Source of the DNA: Tubulanus polymorphus
Lineage: Eukaryota > Nemertea > Palaeonemertea > Tubulaniformes > Tubulanidae
Assembly: GCF_964204645.1 (NCBI RefSeq)
Contig: NC_134032.1
Location: 13,076,275 to 13,140,274, forward strand
Direction: 5' to 3'
DNA: 64,000 bases
The position numbers and the translations under genes were made by a program. Below, one piece after another: positions 23,701 to 35,340 of this stretch. The notes beneath the pieces were generated by a model. That model was not told the origin of the DNA. It did no database searches and saw only the letters and a list, made by a program, of their open reading frames with translations. Position 1 is the stretch's first letter. Every line of letters starts with the position of its first letter.

Positions 23701-25568
23701 GTGATGATATTCCTATTACAAATGCGGGTACATGTAAATGCAAATATTTTTGCTTGTCTTGTAGAGTTTGGAGGTCGTTCGACCGATGATTTATTTGTTA
23801 CATCCGGATTTGACGGGTTTACAGAACTTCGAAGCGTTGATGGCGCTGACGAATCTCTCTTCAATGAATGACAGCGTTAGGTATGGCAGCGTCTTCGCAT
23901 TGATTCGCCGATCGTTCTATGTTGGAATTATCTACCATCTGAAATCTGGTTTATATTTTTTTTCTTCAGAAATCGAATCGTCCAAGAGAAAGGTCTGTCG
24001 AAGATCGAGAATTATATGTTTGAGGATCATGAAATGTTACGCAAGGCGTCTACTCAATGTATCTGTAACATGGTGCTTAACAAAGATGTACGTACAGCGA
24101 CAGTATTAATACAACTTTCATCATCCCAGTCAACACCTGATTCCCAGAAAATTATGGTTAACCTGATGATGAAGCTGGTTCTTTGATAGATCTTGTACTG
24201 GTATTAACCTGCAGAACCAGTCCCAACAGACATGTACAATCGTTTTACCATTGTTGTTTGGAGTGCTGATCAAATCTCTAATGTCTAGTGTTTTTAGTTC
24301 ATTTTCAATTAAAAAATGTCCCGGCCGAAGTCCCGAACACACGTGATGCCTGAACTACCGATAATTTAAACTATTAAATTTCTCTGAAAAGGGTATTTAG
24401 AAAAATGATGTCCATGTCGTATCTTCTGTTGGCAGGTTCAGAAATTGTTTTGCGGAGAAAATGACCGCGTAAAAATGTTACTACTGATGTGTGGTTCCGA
24501 CGACGAGGATGATGAAGATCTGATAATCGCCGCTAGTGGAGCTCTCGCTATTCTGTCCGCTGCTGAAGAGGAAATTGTCCATAGAATAATGAAGGTACAT
24601 GATGATATACATGTGCATTTATATTTTATTAGGTGTTCATGAATTATTGCGTCAAACTGTTTATTTAATCAGGTTGGTTTAATCGGGATTTAATCAGTCA
24701 AATTATTTAGTTCGGTCTACAGCAAACTCACTTTACCCCTGGGTCAATTGCCTCGGATTTTGCTCCGAAACAATGCTGTTGTATTTGATATCGGTGCTGG
24801 GTAGCTATCCTACTTGCTGCGTACTACAGTCAATCGTGAGGTTAAACCAATATGGTTATAATGACCCATTACTCCAAGGCAAGCCCGGTCTTCAGTACAG
24901 TCATGTGGATTCTCATAAACAGGATTACCGTAATCTTGTTGGTCCCAAATGATCTGAATTTTCAGATCATTTGGTTCTTCCGTATAAGACTTAGAAAATA
25001 AGTAACGAATTAATCCTTTCAGTGCATCGACACCGCAGTGCAGTGTATAAATCAGTGATAAATTTTGCTAGTACACTGCACTGCTGTGTATTGATAGTTA
25101 ACATAGTGAAATACTAGTAACTAACGATACACCACTCTGCAGTGTAGACTCACTACAGTGGTATTCCCGTTATTCAACACACTAGGGTGGAATTATTGAA
25201 CATTTTCAAATTATCTCCAGCACTATAGGGTATTAATTAGTCAGCACTGAAAGGGTTAAGAAATAAACTGTCTGTCCTTGAATGTATTTCAGGTGAAAAG
25301 CTGGTTGGAGGTGCTGGCGTTGTTGTGCGCGAATGAACGAATCGGTATTCAATACCGCGGCGTTTACATCGTGCGCAATATCATGCTCACGTCGAAGGAA
25401 TGCGCGCAGAAACTCGTCGAAAGCAGCATGTTGGAAGTGTTAATGGCCGTGTCAAAACTGGACCGTCCCGATCAAAAACAGGCCAGGGACACGGCGACCG
25501 AGGCGTTGAAGTGCGCGCAGGATATGGGTTTGATAGCTCCGGCGGAATCCGTGGAGAAAGAGAAATGA
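14787..25568 (+). CDS. unc45: UNC45 myosin co-chaperone (TPR + UCS domains)
   Basis: Eighteen coding exons: 14787-14798 (inferred), 15358-15556, 16761-16936, 17375-17464, 17723-17887, 18677-18890, 19316-19483, 19896-20064, 20349-20511, 20969-21103, 21381-21475, 21688-21829, 22788-22931, 23140-23439, 23765-23880, 23970-24087, 24436-24594, 25293-25568. Phases all agree; the product is about 946 residues, the usual UNC45 size. Residues 6-120 are a TPR domain ([29 protein letters not shown]), which in this family binds Hsp90/Hsp70. The rest is armadillo-type central and UCS domain, with the family hallmark stretch [14 protein letters not shown] near the C-terminus. UNC45 folds myosin heads in the cytosol. 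The tiny first exon (ATGAAAGAAGTG before a strong GTAAGT) is in frame with exon 2; otherwise the start is the ATG at 15361, giving 941 residues. Introns hold several dispersed repeats. No break is seen. Confidence 0.96.
15706..15898 (+). mobile_element. SINE-like element with ATT tail (copy 2)
   Basis: Second copy of the element at 2398-2627, inside UNC45 intron 2. It has the same 5' GGGTACCTGGCCTGATAGAT and the TAGCGCTATATAAG tail followed by TATTATTATTAT. Confidence 0.65.
16354..16457. mobile_element. Foldback MITE (CAGTTCCACAGTT ends)
   Basis: 104 bp with inverted ends GGGCCCAGTTCCACAGTT and AACTGTGGAACTGGACCC, plus internal GAGTTAACTC palindromes. It is in UNC45 intron 2. Related pieces are at 16592-16701, about 54938-55013 and about 61259-61356. 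Confidence 0.78.
16592..16701. mobile_element. Foldback MITE, second copy, close to a splice acceptor
   Basis: Inverted ends GGGTCCATTTCCACAGTT and TGTGGAACTGGGTCC with internal ACTCAGAGTTAACTC. It ends about 60 bp before the acceptor of the UNC45 exon at 16761, so it may overlap the branch-point region. Confidence 0.75.
17490..17660. repeat. Dispersed repeat (TTTTCAATTAAAAATGTC family), two units
   Basis: Units with GTCTAATGTCTGGTGTTTGT, AGTTCATTTTCAATTAAAAA and GAAGTCCTGAACACATGTGA segments. Other copies: about 7607-7650, 24270-24350, 26010-26060, 26190-26255, 29190-29240, 30895-31090 (two units) and 33970-34120. The spread suggests an old non-autonomous element or satellite seed. Confidence 0.65.
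18897..19210. repeat. ~70-bp tandem repeat in a UNC45 intron
   Basis: Repeated CTTAATGAACACACGAACAC, CTGTCCACAATGAACACCTC and CACTCCACAACAAACACCC blocks, about four units, start only six bases after the donor of the exon ending at 18890 and fill most of that 425-bp intron. Confidence 0.85.
21850..22560. repeat. Repeated CATTGCTGGAACAA segments in a UNC45 intron
   Basis: The segment TTCATCTGCCATCATTGCTG with GAACAATTTATCTCATAGTA recurs at about 21925-21965 and about five times between 22355 and 22545. The unit is about 45 bp. The intervening 22000-22330 shows no gene. Confidence 0.7.
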
Positions 25569-28157
25569 TGAAACAACGACAGAGAATAGATAGAGAAAGA
25601 ATGATATTAATAATACAGTATACTGCAATCAAGCCGCACTTTTTGGGACCATAAAAACGTGTCCGACTTGTTGTATGTTATGTATTTCAGTGTCACAAAA
25701 ATATTTCAACAGACTAGTTGAACATTCAGATCGGACTCAAGCAGAGTCTACTGTACTTGGTCCTCTTGATTACCTGCCACCCTCAAGCTTTCACCTAAAT
25801 GTTTTATCCCTGGTTACAAAAATTTAGTTGTCAATTAAAATGATGTTCAGTTATCCGCTGTCCTCGGTTATCGACCGACTAGTCAGCGGTCCTAACAGTG
25901 GCAGATTATCAAGAGTTTCGCCTGTAGCATTGTGTGAAGCATTTGAAATTTGAGTGACATTGCATGCTAGATCTGTTCACTTTACAGCCTCGAAACCAAC
26001 AGCCCTCTTTATTTGTTTGTTTTTTTTTCGATTGAAAATGTCTCTGATGGAATCATGAACACAGTAGTTTGTGGTCTTCACCAACCTCTTGGTTATTTAT
26101 CTGATCTAGAGCTTCTGTCTGGTTTAACCGACTTTGTATAATGCCTGGACTTGCAGTTTTTGAAAGTTTGCTGATCAAGTATTATGTCTGTGTGATTCAT
26201 TTTCAAATGAGAAATGTCTATGAAGTCCTGAACATCATATGTGAAGTCTAGATGGATGAATAATCATAGAATAGTCAACCTTCAATATATCGCCCCCTGA
26301 TAAACCACCATCTCCGCCAAACGCCAGGTGTTTTTCAAGGAACAAAAATCGGTATCTTTAATCTTGGAAGTAATCTAAATTGTAAGAAGTAATCAAAATT
26401 GTAAATCACCTGTGGGCGGTAAGTCAGGGGTTGAATGTATATGCTAGATGGAGGTCCATCGGCGCTGCAGATTTATATTTCTACTGTCATTGAAGACCAT
26501 GGCCAAAGATGTGATTTGCTAGTTGGCATGTGGTTCGTATAGTTGGTGCTTCTTTTATAAGAAAAGAATGGTGCTATTATTAATTAAGAAAAGAAACATT
26601 TTGTACATACACATATTAATTTATGTAATAAATATGGCCCCATTTGTTCACCTATAACTTAATTATTTATCAACTGATAGCAGTTGCGCTGCCGGTACCT
26701 TGTAGTTTAGTTCTTATTTTTGCAAAGTTTTGTATCCCCGACCCTTGTTTTCCCCTTGTCCATTGCTGATTTCTTATGACTTTTGAAATAAATACAAGTA
26801 CGTATACTGCATACAGTGTATGATCATTTTATCACAAATAAATCTTGAGTTGTACATTCTTCACAGTCGAGCCCGTATTTTTGAAATCACATGAATATAT
26901 TGTGCCCTTTAATAGTGGTGTGGTAGTTGGACTATTCACGGCCTCGGATCGGACGCTTCATCGGTAATTAAAAACCCCTGAATACTGGAAGATGTGTACA
27001 CTGACTATGGTTAGTTGTAATCGTTGGTGGTAAGTTATAATCGGATGGGCTTGTCGATACCAAACACAAGGTTACTGTGTGTGAATATACCCGATGAAAA
27101 TATAGCACCACGGACAGGTTGTACTAAACATAAGCAGATAAGTGGAATATCCACAGGGGCTCCGGTCGTATCGGAGTTGTAGGTAGTGTAAAAACAATTG
27201 GATTACGAAAACAGATCATCGTTTTTAAAATCAAAGGTTAGCATTGAACTCGCGGACATCCACGAAGTGAATCGAAGCTAGCTGCATCTCTAGGCGGGCA
27301 CCTGTCTACGACACCAGATCGTTCGCCCCTGGAATGCAGTCAAGCGAAACCGATGCAGAACATTTCAAAATTTGAACCTTGCGCCCACCTGGTGGGCCAC
27401 TCTAAAATATTGAATCAATTGTTGAAACAGCGAATTGAGAATTCTTCCTGTATATTCATGTATATGGAACATCTTTCTTAATAACAATGAATTGAGACTA
27501 AAGCTTATATCATCTAGCCGTAAAAAGCAATAGCCAACGTGCTAGTTCAAATTTACGCTAGGTTGTTTCAGGAAATCATGAGATTCCAGCTTTTCTGGTG
27601 CATGGTTCAGTTACCAATTCAAATGGAATTTTATTGTGCAAATGATAATCGAGCAATTCAATTCAATTGTAATTTTGTTATCACCAAAACGAATGGAATT
27701 TCCGATACCTCTTCTTTAAAACTGGATTCGGTCCCCAATAGCAACGGCACTGGTATGTGCGTGACACTAAAACGGTCGTCGCACCAAGGAGGGGACGTCC
27801 CAAATAATGAAATAACCAATTTCTAAATTCTGACGCATGATTTTTTTTCATGCCCTTATATAGTGATAGATTATAGTCATGTGGGTCACCAGTCGGTCGC
27901 TGCATTGTGTTAGCTGCATATAATATTCCGGTACAATTCAGCCGACGATCACGATTGATTATACTATACTTTGGTCGCACACACACATACGCACACACAG
28001 GCTTTCAACACTACGATAGGAAGCCACCATATACGGAGACAAGAGGCCAAGGTTCACTTTACCGACACACAGCCATTTGAGCAGACGTATACGCCCACCG
28101 CTCGTTCTTCGGTTAGGATATTTAGCAGTTTCCCGTGGACAACTATCACTTTTCAAA
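25569..28157. other. UNC45 3' region and intergenic space before cofilin
   Basis: AATAAA-type signals occur at about 26627, 26787 and 26836; any could end the UNC45 transcript. Two diverged copies of the TTTTCAATTAAAAATGTC repeat lie at 26010-26255. The last few hundred bases should hold the cofilin promoter and 5' UTR (the stretch before 28158 is CA-rich). No further gene is supported. Confidence 0.5.
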
Positions 28158-29009
28158 ATGGTACGTAAAACTATATTGTAAAAACGATGTATTTGATGTG
28201 TAAATTTGAGTGTGTGTCTAGGATTTTAGCTGCTTTGACAGTGAAGAAATTAGAATAATGCGGTAGGCATTACAGTGTAGCAAACTGTATACGGGACATA
28301 TAAGGTAGGCCTAATGAAGAATGTCGGTATATTCCAATATATATTTGCAGAAATGTAGAACATTTGGTATTTGTATTAGTACAACATATTTGCATATAAA
28401 CATGTATATATTTATTGAATTCTGGGGTATGCTGTTCTAGTAAAATGTGGCAAATAGATTTGCCGACGGCAGATACTGTAAGTTTGTACTTGATGTCCAT
28501 TAAAATTAACTACGTATACCTTCGAACCGTAATATTTTTACTTTTACTTTGTAATCATCGACAATAGGCCTGCATTTAATGAAAAAACTACAACAGCACA
28601 TTCTTTTCACTGGAATTTTATGTCCTATGTACCCGGAAATAAGGTTCCATGGCTAAAAGCTTCGTATAGTTGAGTATTGTGTCCTTATATGGAATTAACT
28701 TTTCACTGGAATGCTATTATTTTATGAACGGGTTTGTGTGTATATGCAGGCCTGTGCCGAGCTTTTTCGAGAGGCAGCTATAAGGGCATTTTTCACCATG
28801 GGTATCTGAATAAATCATTACTTTTCATCCAAATTTCGAAAGATCATGACCCAACTTTTTGCCCCTGATTTCTTGAAGGGCACTTGGAAAATGTTAGGGG
28901 GTTTCGTTCGCTACCCCCACCCCTACTCGGCACGGGCCTGAGTTAATGGAGTCAAAGGACTGGGCTATTATACATCTATTTTTATATGTCACCTTATCAG
29001 TGTAAATGA

Positions 29010-29046
<37 letters not shown>

Positions 29047-31468
29047 AATAAATTTGATGGTTAAATTAAGCAATGTTTCATTTGATAAGCCAGTAATTGC
29101 AAGTATGAATCTACACCTGGATCCCCCTTCAGACATACACCATTGTAGTCTCGACGATCACATTTTGAAAATGTACCGATTAAAATGACTCATGTCTGGT
29201 GTTTGAAGTTGATTTTCAATTAAAAATGTCTGGTGATGTGGAAACCTGATGATGATTTAGCCTATATTTGAATTTCTGAAAGGGTGGTCCAAAGACTGGT
29301 AATACCTAGAATTATGTTCTATGTTTTCTCTTATCATTCAGAGTCGCCTTATTTTCAGGCCACACAACACCTGCATAACTTGGCAAAAAGTGACACGTTT
29401 CTCCTGATCAACCGGGTCATTTAGTATAACCTCAATGAAATTTTTAATTAGTTCATTTCTATAGCTGCCTGTTGTGGTTAACTTGATCATGATTTTAAAA
29501 AGAATGTAATGTAGGGCTTACAGGGTTGATAGGCGGCCGGCCGGGTCAACAGAAACGATAAACAAGGTATCAACTTTTTCGCCTTAAACATGAACAATAA
29601 AAAGAACGACATGGCATTTAATCATGGCTTACAAAACCAGGAAGTATAATGGAACCGATGGCACATCATTTGCCAGTGGTTTCGAATCTTGCCAGTCATA
29701 TATGAATATGGGAACTTAGGCCAAAAAAAATTGATACCTTGTTTCTCCGCTCTGCTGAGCTTAAATGTTGACCCGGCCGGCCGCCTATCTACCCTATACA
29801 TTACTTTTTTTTAAATCGTGATCAATTTCACCATAACAGACCCGGCCGCTATAGAAATGAACTGTTTATAAATTTTATCATATTTTACAAAAATGACCCG
29901 GCCGCTGCGGAGAAACAAGGTATCATTTTTGTTTAGCCTAATAATAATGAGTCTTATGGTAATTCTAAATTAAATCACCGGGCTGTATGTAATTTAAACG
30001 GAAATATTTTGGTTTTATTTCTTTGAAGAGTTTATCTGGAGTTGCAGTAAACCCGGAGTGTGTAACCACCTACGAAGAGACAAAATCACAGACTGGAGAA
30101 CTGGCTTTCGCTATTTACAAGATAGTCGATGGTGAATTCGTCGTGCATCACTCATTTCCAAGATCAGAATTGCGTAAGCTTATTTTTATTCGAAAGTCCG
30201 TAAGGAATAAAGAATAGGAACCGGAAATGTTAGCTCATGCGAGGAAACATAAGGCTTAACAAAAATGATACCTTGTTTCTCCGCAGCGGCCGGGTCATTT
30301 TTGTAAAATATGATAAAAATTTATAAACAGTTCATTTCTATAGCGGCCGGGTCTGTTATGGTGAAATTGATCACGATTTTAAAAAAAGTAATGTATAGGG
30401 TAGATAGGCGGCCGGCCGGGTTAACATTTAAACTCAGCAGAGCGGAGAAACAAGGTATCAATTTTTTTTGGCCTAATATAAGACTGTTTTTACTTTCTTA
30501 GTTTGGGGTTTTCATATAACGGTTAAAACATGGCATTTATTGTTTCGTCAATAGTTGACAGTCTAAGGGGAAGGGGAACGCGGCAAAGTCTGGCAATGCG
30601 CGCACGATTGCTAGATAGATAACTTTCATTTCCCAATTCTATAGTTACAGATGAGACTTCGTTTGACAAATTCCACAAGTACCTGACGGATAACCTTAAA
30701 ACGCCCTTCTACGCATCTCTGGTCGTCAAATCCAATAGAGTAAAGGAAGGACGTATCGTTGAGAAGATGATTTTCATTACTTAGTGAGTAAAACTGATCG
30801 ATTGACTTTCACTGTCTATGTCAAATGCAAGTATAACTTAACCCTCTTTAACTCACACCCCTTCGGACATTCACTATGGCGAAGTGTCGAAAGTGTGCCG
30901 ATAAAATGTCTTATACATGGTATTGTAGTTCGTTTTCTATTGAAATTGTCTTGGGTGAAGTCCTGAACACCTGTGAAGTGTGGACGATTAATTTTAGAAA
31001 ATGTGTTGATAAGATGTCTAATATCCGATGTTTGTAAAGTGTAGTTCATTTTCGGTTCGAAAAGTGAAGTCTTGTACGCATTAGTTGTCGAATAAACACT
31101 ATAATAATCCGTGTATACTGCAGATAAATGAAGAAATCCCGCACAAGCGCGTGTCTGGACAAAGTTTGGAATAATACATTTTGTAATGACGAAGTTCGCA
31201 ATGTTTATGGTGCAATATGATTAATTTCTGCGTTGATAGAATGATTGGTTAGAGTTTTTTGTGTTCGGTATTATTTACTACTATCATCGGTGTCTTTATT
31301 TGCAGCATACCCGAAAACCACTGTTCAATTAAGGAGAAGATGTTGTACTCTTCGTCGAAAGATGCTTTGAAAAAGGCGGTCAGCTCATTTAATATCGAAA
31401 TTCACGCCAACGACGAAGATGCCCTTGAACCGGAAGAAGTGCAGGACCGTGTAGAGAAAGCTAAATAA
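28158..31468 (+). CDS. cofilin: ADF/cofilin actin-depolymerising factor
   Basis: Four coding exons: 28158-28160 (the ATG alone, then GTACGT), 30029-30173, 30651-30783, 31306-31468, phases 0, 1, 2; total 147 residues. The start reads MSLSGVAVNPEC, with the Ser-rich N-terminus where LIM kinases inactivate cofilins. The body has the ADF-homology pattern (VVKSNRVKEGRIVEKMIFIT, then KEKMLYSSSKDALKKAV for the actin-binding long helix). An intron directly after the initiator ATG is a known habit of animal and plant ADF/cofilin genes and supports the model. The protein severs and depolymerises actin filaments in the cytosol. Intron 1 (1.87 kb), intron 2 and the 3' flank carry four copies of one TIR element; two inverted copies flank exon 2. 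Within this ancient family I cannot tell ADF from cofilin subtype. Confidence 0.94.
29017..29043. repeat. Short TA microsatellite
   Basis: About 13 TA units in cofilin intron 1. Similar short TA runs occur at about 40551-40580. Confidence 0.9.
29378..29590 (+). mobile_element. TIR element (GGCCGGCCGGGT family), diverged copy
   Basis: An older copy keeping AGTTCATTTCTATAGC, TTGATCATGATTTTAAAAA, GATAGGCGGCCGGCCGGGTC and AACAAGGTATCAA segments. Its ends are worn. It is in cofilin intron 1, 126 bp before the next, inverted copy. Confidence 0.8.
29716..29941 (-). mobile_element. TIR element (GGCCGGCCGGGT family), minus copy
   Basis: 226 bp with terminal inverted repeats TTAGGCCAAAAAAAATTGAT at the left and the complement ATCATTTTTGTTTAGCCTAA at the right; GATACCTTGTTTCTCCGC is shared by both ends. 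It has no open frame and is a MITE-type non-autonomous transposon. It ends 88 bp before cofilin exon 2. Confidence 0.9.
30250..30476 (+). mobile_element. TIR element (GGCCGGCCGGGT family), plus copy
   Basis: Near-identical to 29716-29941 but inverted, starting 77 bp after cofilin exon 2. The TAAGGC/GCCTAA ends and the CCGGCCGGG core are kept. Confidence 0.9.
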
Positions 31469-32210
31469 GAAAATCGACTTCGTGTAACGGCGTATATTAT
31501 GTGAATACTATTTGTAATCAATATTTGCCACAGGGTTGGTTGCATAAGATTCGTTCATAAAAAGTTGCCCAAACTGTTTATGCGAATGTATATCAACCTT
31601 AATTGCCTGCGTACGCTGTAAACCGGTATTCCATATTGTAATATTATTTAAATGGTTCAAGTCTATTATAACGCCAACGCGCTGGACGAAAAAATCAACA
31701 CGTTGACGATTATGGCGCTCATGTATGAATTCATTGAATTTTAGCTAAATGCGCCTCCAGACATCGCCATTTTAGTGTCTTGACGATTACTTACGTTCTT
31801 TTCTCAGAGGCGAAGCTGGGCGATCGAAAATGGCGATGTCCAGGAAACGGATTGATAGTCACTAAAGGACGATGGCGTCGTAACAGACTTTGACTGGGAA
31901 TATTAACAATTCATAATTAATGATGATTTATAATTATCACTGATGTAATTTTTTTCGTAAAAAACATACTTTATACAATAGATGAATTAGGAATATCAAA
32001 CGAATTGATTGTAAAATTATGAGTAAGGCTTACAGTACTAATACACATAAATTAACGAGCTTAACCATGTACGAACGTCGTTAATGATAACTATTTGCTA
32101 CTGTTACTGCTGATTCTGCTGTTTATAAAGCGGGTATACATACACCGGGAATATGTTTAGAATATTGAGAAATACAATATAAACGATAAAGAAAATGTGC
32201 GTTAATTCGT
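31469..32210. other. Cofilin 3' region
   Basis: Likely holds the cofilin 3' UTR. A short inverted repeat (GACATCGCCATTTT at about 31759-31772 and AAAATGGCGATGTC at about 31828-31841) could form a hairpin. Nothing else recognised. Confidence 0.4.
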
Positions 32211-32436
32211 TAAGGCTAAACAAGAATGATACCTTGTTTCTCCGCAGCGGCCGGGTCATTTTTGTAAAATATGATGAAATTTATAAACAGTTCATTTCTA
32301 TAGCGGCCGGGTCTATTATGGTAAAATTGATCACGATTTTAAAAAAAGTAATTTATAGGGTAGATAGGCGGCCGGCCGGGTCAACATTTAAGCTCAGCAG
32401 AGCGGAGAAACAAGGTATCAATTTTTTTTAGCCTAA
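32211..32436 (+). mobile_element. TIR element (GGCCGGCCGGGT family), plus copy
   Basis: 226 bp, nearly identical to 30250-30476, located about 740 bp after the cofilin stop codon. Low divergence among the three full copies suggests recent activity. Confidence 0.9.
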
Positions 32437-32444
32437 TGTTTCAT

Positions 32445-35340
32445 TTTTAAACTCGCTTGCCGCTGTATCATTTCTTCGTTTAATACGCGTACTTCGTTTT
32501 CGATTGAAATGCCGCGATCAAGCCTGGACAATCGCAAATTATGGAAATAGTGACGATATTGAAATTATGTCTTGTATCACTCCTTGATAGTAACCTATTC
32601 TAAGTGTCCTCAATTCGAAACGACCTCATGTGAAAACAGACGTGACGGATGTGAAGACCTAATCAATCACAAGTAAGAAGTATGGTTATGACGCGGCGTC
32701 TAATTTAAATTCCATTTTTATAATTTTCAATTAGGTAAGTATATATCAGGTGATGTCCGGTGAAGTCACGTTATTAAGCCTGGACGACCAGAGATTGTAA
32801 AAACCGGTGATAAAGTATCGTATGTCCACTAGACTATCACTGATGATACGGTATCAGCAACATTGCTGACATATGTAATCCAATACAGATTTATTGGTTC
32901 AAAATATGAATAATTAGTCAAAATATCTAACAATACATTGGAAAATACAATAAAAAGCAGTAAAATAAACGATCATATAATCTTAGGAAAGAAACGCACG
33001 AAAAATGCGAATACCAGTATATTTATAAAGAAGAGCCTTGTAGTTGGGAGCTTGACTACACCTACGAGCAATTATCTGAACTTATCTCAACTTATCTTGA
33101 GATAATTGCTCGTAGAGTACACTGAATCGTATCATTATAATGTAGTACATGTAGTAGAATTATCGGACAAAAAGGGGATTCGAACCTACTTTCAGTTAGA
33201 GTTCGCAGAAAATAAACAAGGTAAGAATATAATAACATTTCAGGAAGACGACTATCAGACAAAAAGACGACCGTTGAAATTGACAAACTATATACATTGG
33301 CAGTCAAACTTGATGGCCATTTCGTTGTTGAGTTTGAAAAATATATGATGACTTAAACAATATGACGTGACGACTTACTGAGTTTGACCGGGGACGGAAC
33401 CGTGTGGTACATATTAAGCCATATAATAAGAAGCCGATTTTCATGTTTACGGCTTTAAGTAAGTAAGCTTTAAGTTTCTTACATTTTGAGAAAAGCCATT
33501 TACGACCATGTACTGGCAGTTTGGTTTTAAATGAAACGGGTACGGGATACTGCGTTCTCTACTCAGGTCGGATCCAGGTCATAAATAGAAGATGAGCTGC
33601 AAGTATAATGTAACATCCAACTCGGATATCATTCTCAAGTCAAAAGATCCAACTTATTGAGCAGTCTACTGATCACAATGAATCCGAGCATTACCAAAAT
33701 AATGACACTGCAGAGGTGGCGGTCAAAATTTCGAAATCTGGTCCTTACCGTCGTCTACGATACCAACGTCCTTGGAAACGGTAGAAACCTCCGCGACGCT
33801 TTCACCGAGCGCATCCTGCGAGTCGGACGAACATATAGGTGGCTTATATAAACGAGCAATGCCACAACGAAGAAAAATAGCGTGAGAAGGCCTAAACCTA
33901 GACCCAGCCCGAATATCGTGAATCTCATCTGTTTCATTTTTAAGCTCGCTTGTCGTTGTGTCAGTTTTTTTACACGCAGTTCATTTTCAATTGATATGTC
34001 TCGAATCGCAAGCTATGAGAATAGTGATGATATTGAAATGTCGTATATCTAGAATTTTAAGTGTTATTTTCAATTAGAAACTCTATGAGAGGTGAAGTCC
34101 TGAACACACCTGTAACGGATGTGAAGCCTATTCAATCAGATATTCGAAGTTTGGTAATTGATAAAACGTCTACCGGTATTAAGATTTTGTTTTCAATTAA
34201 GTAAGCATATAAATCTGAGGTGAGGTGATGTTATTAAGCCTGGGGGATCAGAAATTGTAAATATCAGTGATAAAGTATCCGATGTCCACTTATATCACTA
34301 GTGATATTAAACAAGAAAACGACAATATCGACATATGCAATCCAATACAGATTTATTTGTTCAGAATATAAATAAATAGTCAAAATATCTAACAATACAT
34401 TGAAATGTACAATAAATAAGTAGTTATATAAACATTCATATAATATTTTAAGGACAGGAATGCACGAGAAATGTGAATATATTTTATAAAGGAGAGCCAT
34501 GTAGTTGGGAGCGTGTGTACATTGCATCAGCAAAATTATCGGACAAAAAGGGGATTCGACCCTACGTGTCATTAGAAAAAAATAAGAAAAAGTACTTGGC
34601 TGTGGGGTCAATGAAAGAGGATGGAGGGAGTGCAAGTATTCTTCCCTCCCGCCGCACATATCGACACCATCGGGTTTCAATGTCTTTTTCTGATGACGAC
34701 TTAACTGCGTCTAAAGCCCGAACTGTGAGGTATATATAAAGCTACATAGTGTGAAGCCGATTTTCTTGTTTGCGGCTTTACGTTCAGAAGTTACGCACAA
34801 TGAGAATGCGGCATTACATTTTGAGAAAAGTCATTTACGACGGGGTGATGTGTACAAATGGCAGTTTAGTTTCAAATGGAACGCGATTTCGGTTACGGTA
34901 TATACTTTAATAGCAAACTTCGCTCAAATCGGCTCCAATCAAATAGGAGATAACCGCTAAACTCGGATGTTTCTTAAAGTCTTTTGTAACACCATGAAAT
35001 ATTCAGCATAAAATTCGGATATCACCCTCTGAAGATATGGCACATTTCAACGATCCTAAAATGGTCGACAGTTTACTATAAATCCACGAATAACCAAAAT
35101 AATTACATGACAGAAGTTGCGGTCAAAATTTCGAAACCTGTTCCTTCTTCATATCGTCCTCGTCTGCGATACCGACGTCTTTGGAAACGGTAGAAACCTC
35201 CGTGACGCTTTCACCGAGCGCATCCTGCGAGTCGGACGAACATATAGGTGGCTTATAAACGAGCAATGCCACAACGAAGAAAAATAGCGTGAGAAGGCCT
35301 AAAGCTAGGCCCAGCCCGAATATCGTCAAGCTCATCTGTA
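32445..35340. repeat. Imperfect tandem duplication of the SLCO 3' end and flank
   Basis: Two diverged units of about 1.4-1.5 kb lie in direct order: about 32445-33940 and 33945-35340. Matching landmarks include 32880-33060 with 34330-34510 (shared segments such as CAATCCAATACAGATTTATT and ATCTAACAATACATTG) and 33690-33940 with 35100-35340 (SLCO last-exon sequence). Each unit also has a stretch resembling the dispersed ATTTTCAATTAAAAATGTC repeat. The first unit contains a hairpin at about 33062-33117. The outer limits are estimated by eye. Confidence 0.75.
33690..33940 (-). pseudogene. Broken tandem copy of the SLCO last exon
   Basis: The minus strand repeats the end of SLCO exon 10: FTIFGLGLGLGLLTLFFFVVALLVY is nearly the same as the intact copy at 35123-35340. 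Just after it a two-base TA insertion (around 33846-33850) shifts the frame, so the acidic tail is replaced by unrelated residues. No upstream SLCO exons accompany it. It is part of a roughly 1.4-kb tandem duplication that also copies the 3' flank. I infer a non-coding relic, though it could serve as an alternative 3' UTR of a read-through transcript. Confidence 0.8.

Noticed and set aside
27539-27998. Overlapping frames of about 100 codons upstream of cofilin
   Set aside because: No domain, no splice context and opposite-strand overlap; the region is better seen as the cofilin upstream flank.
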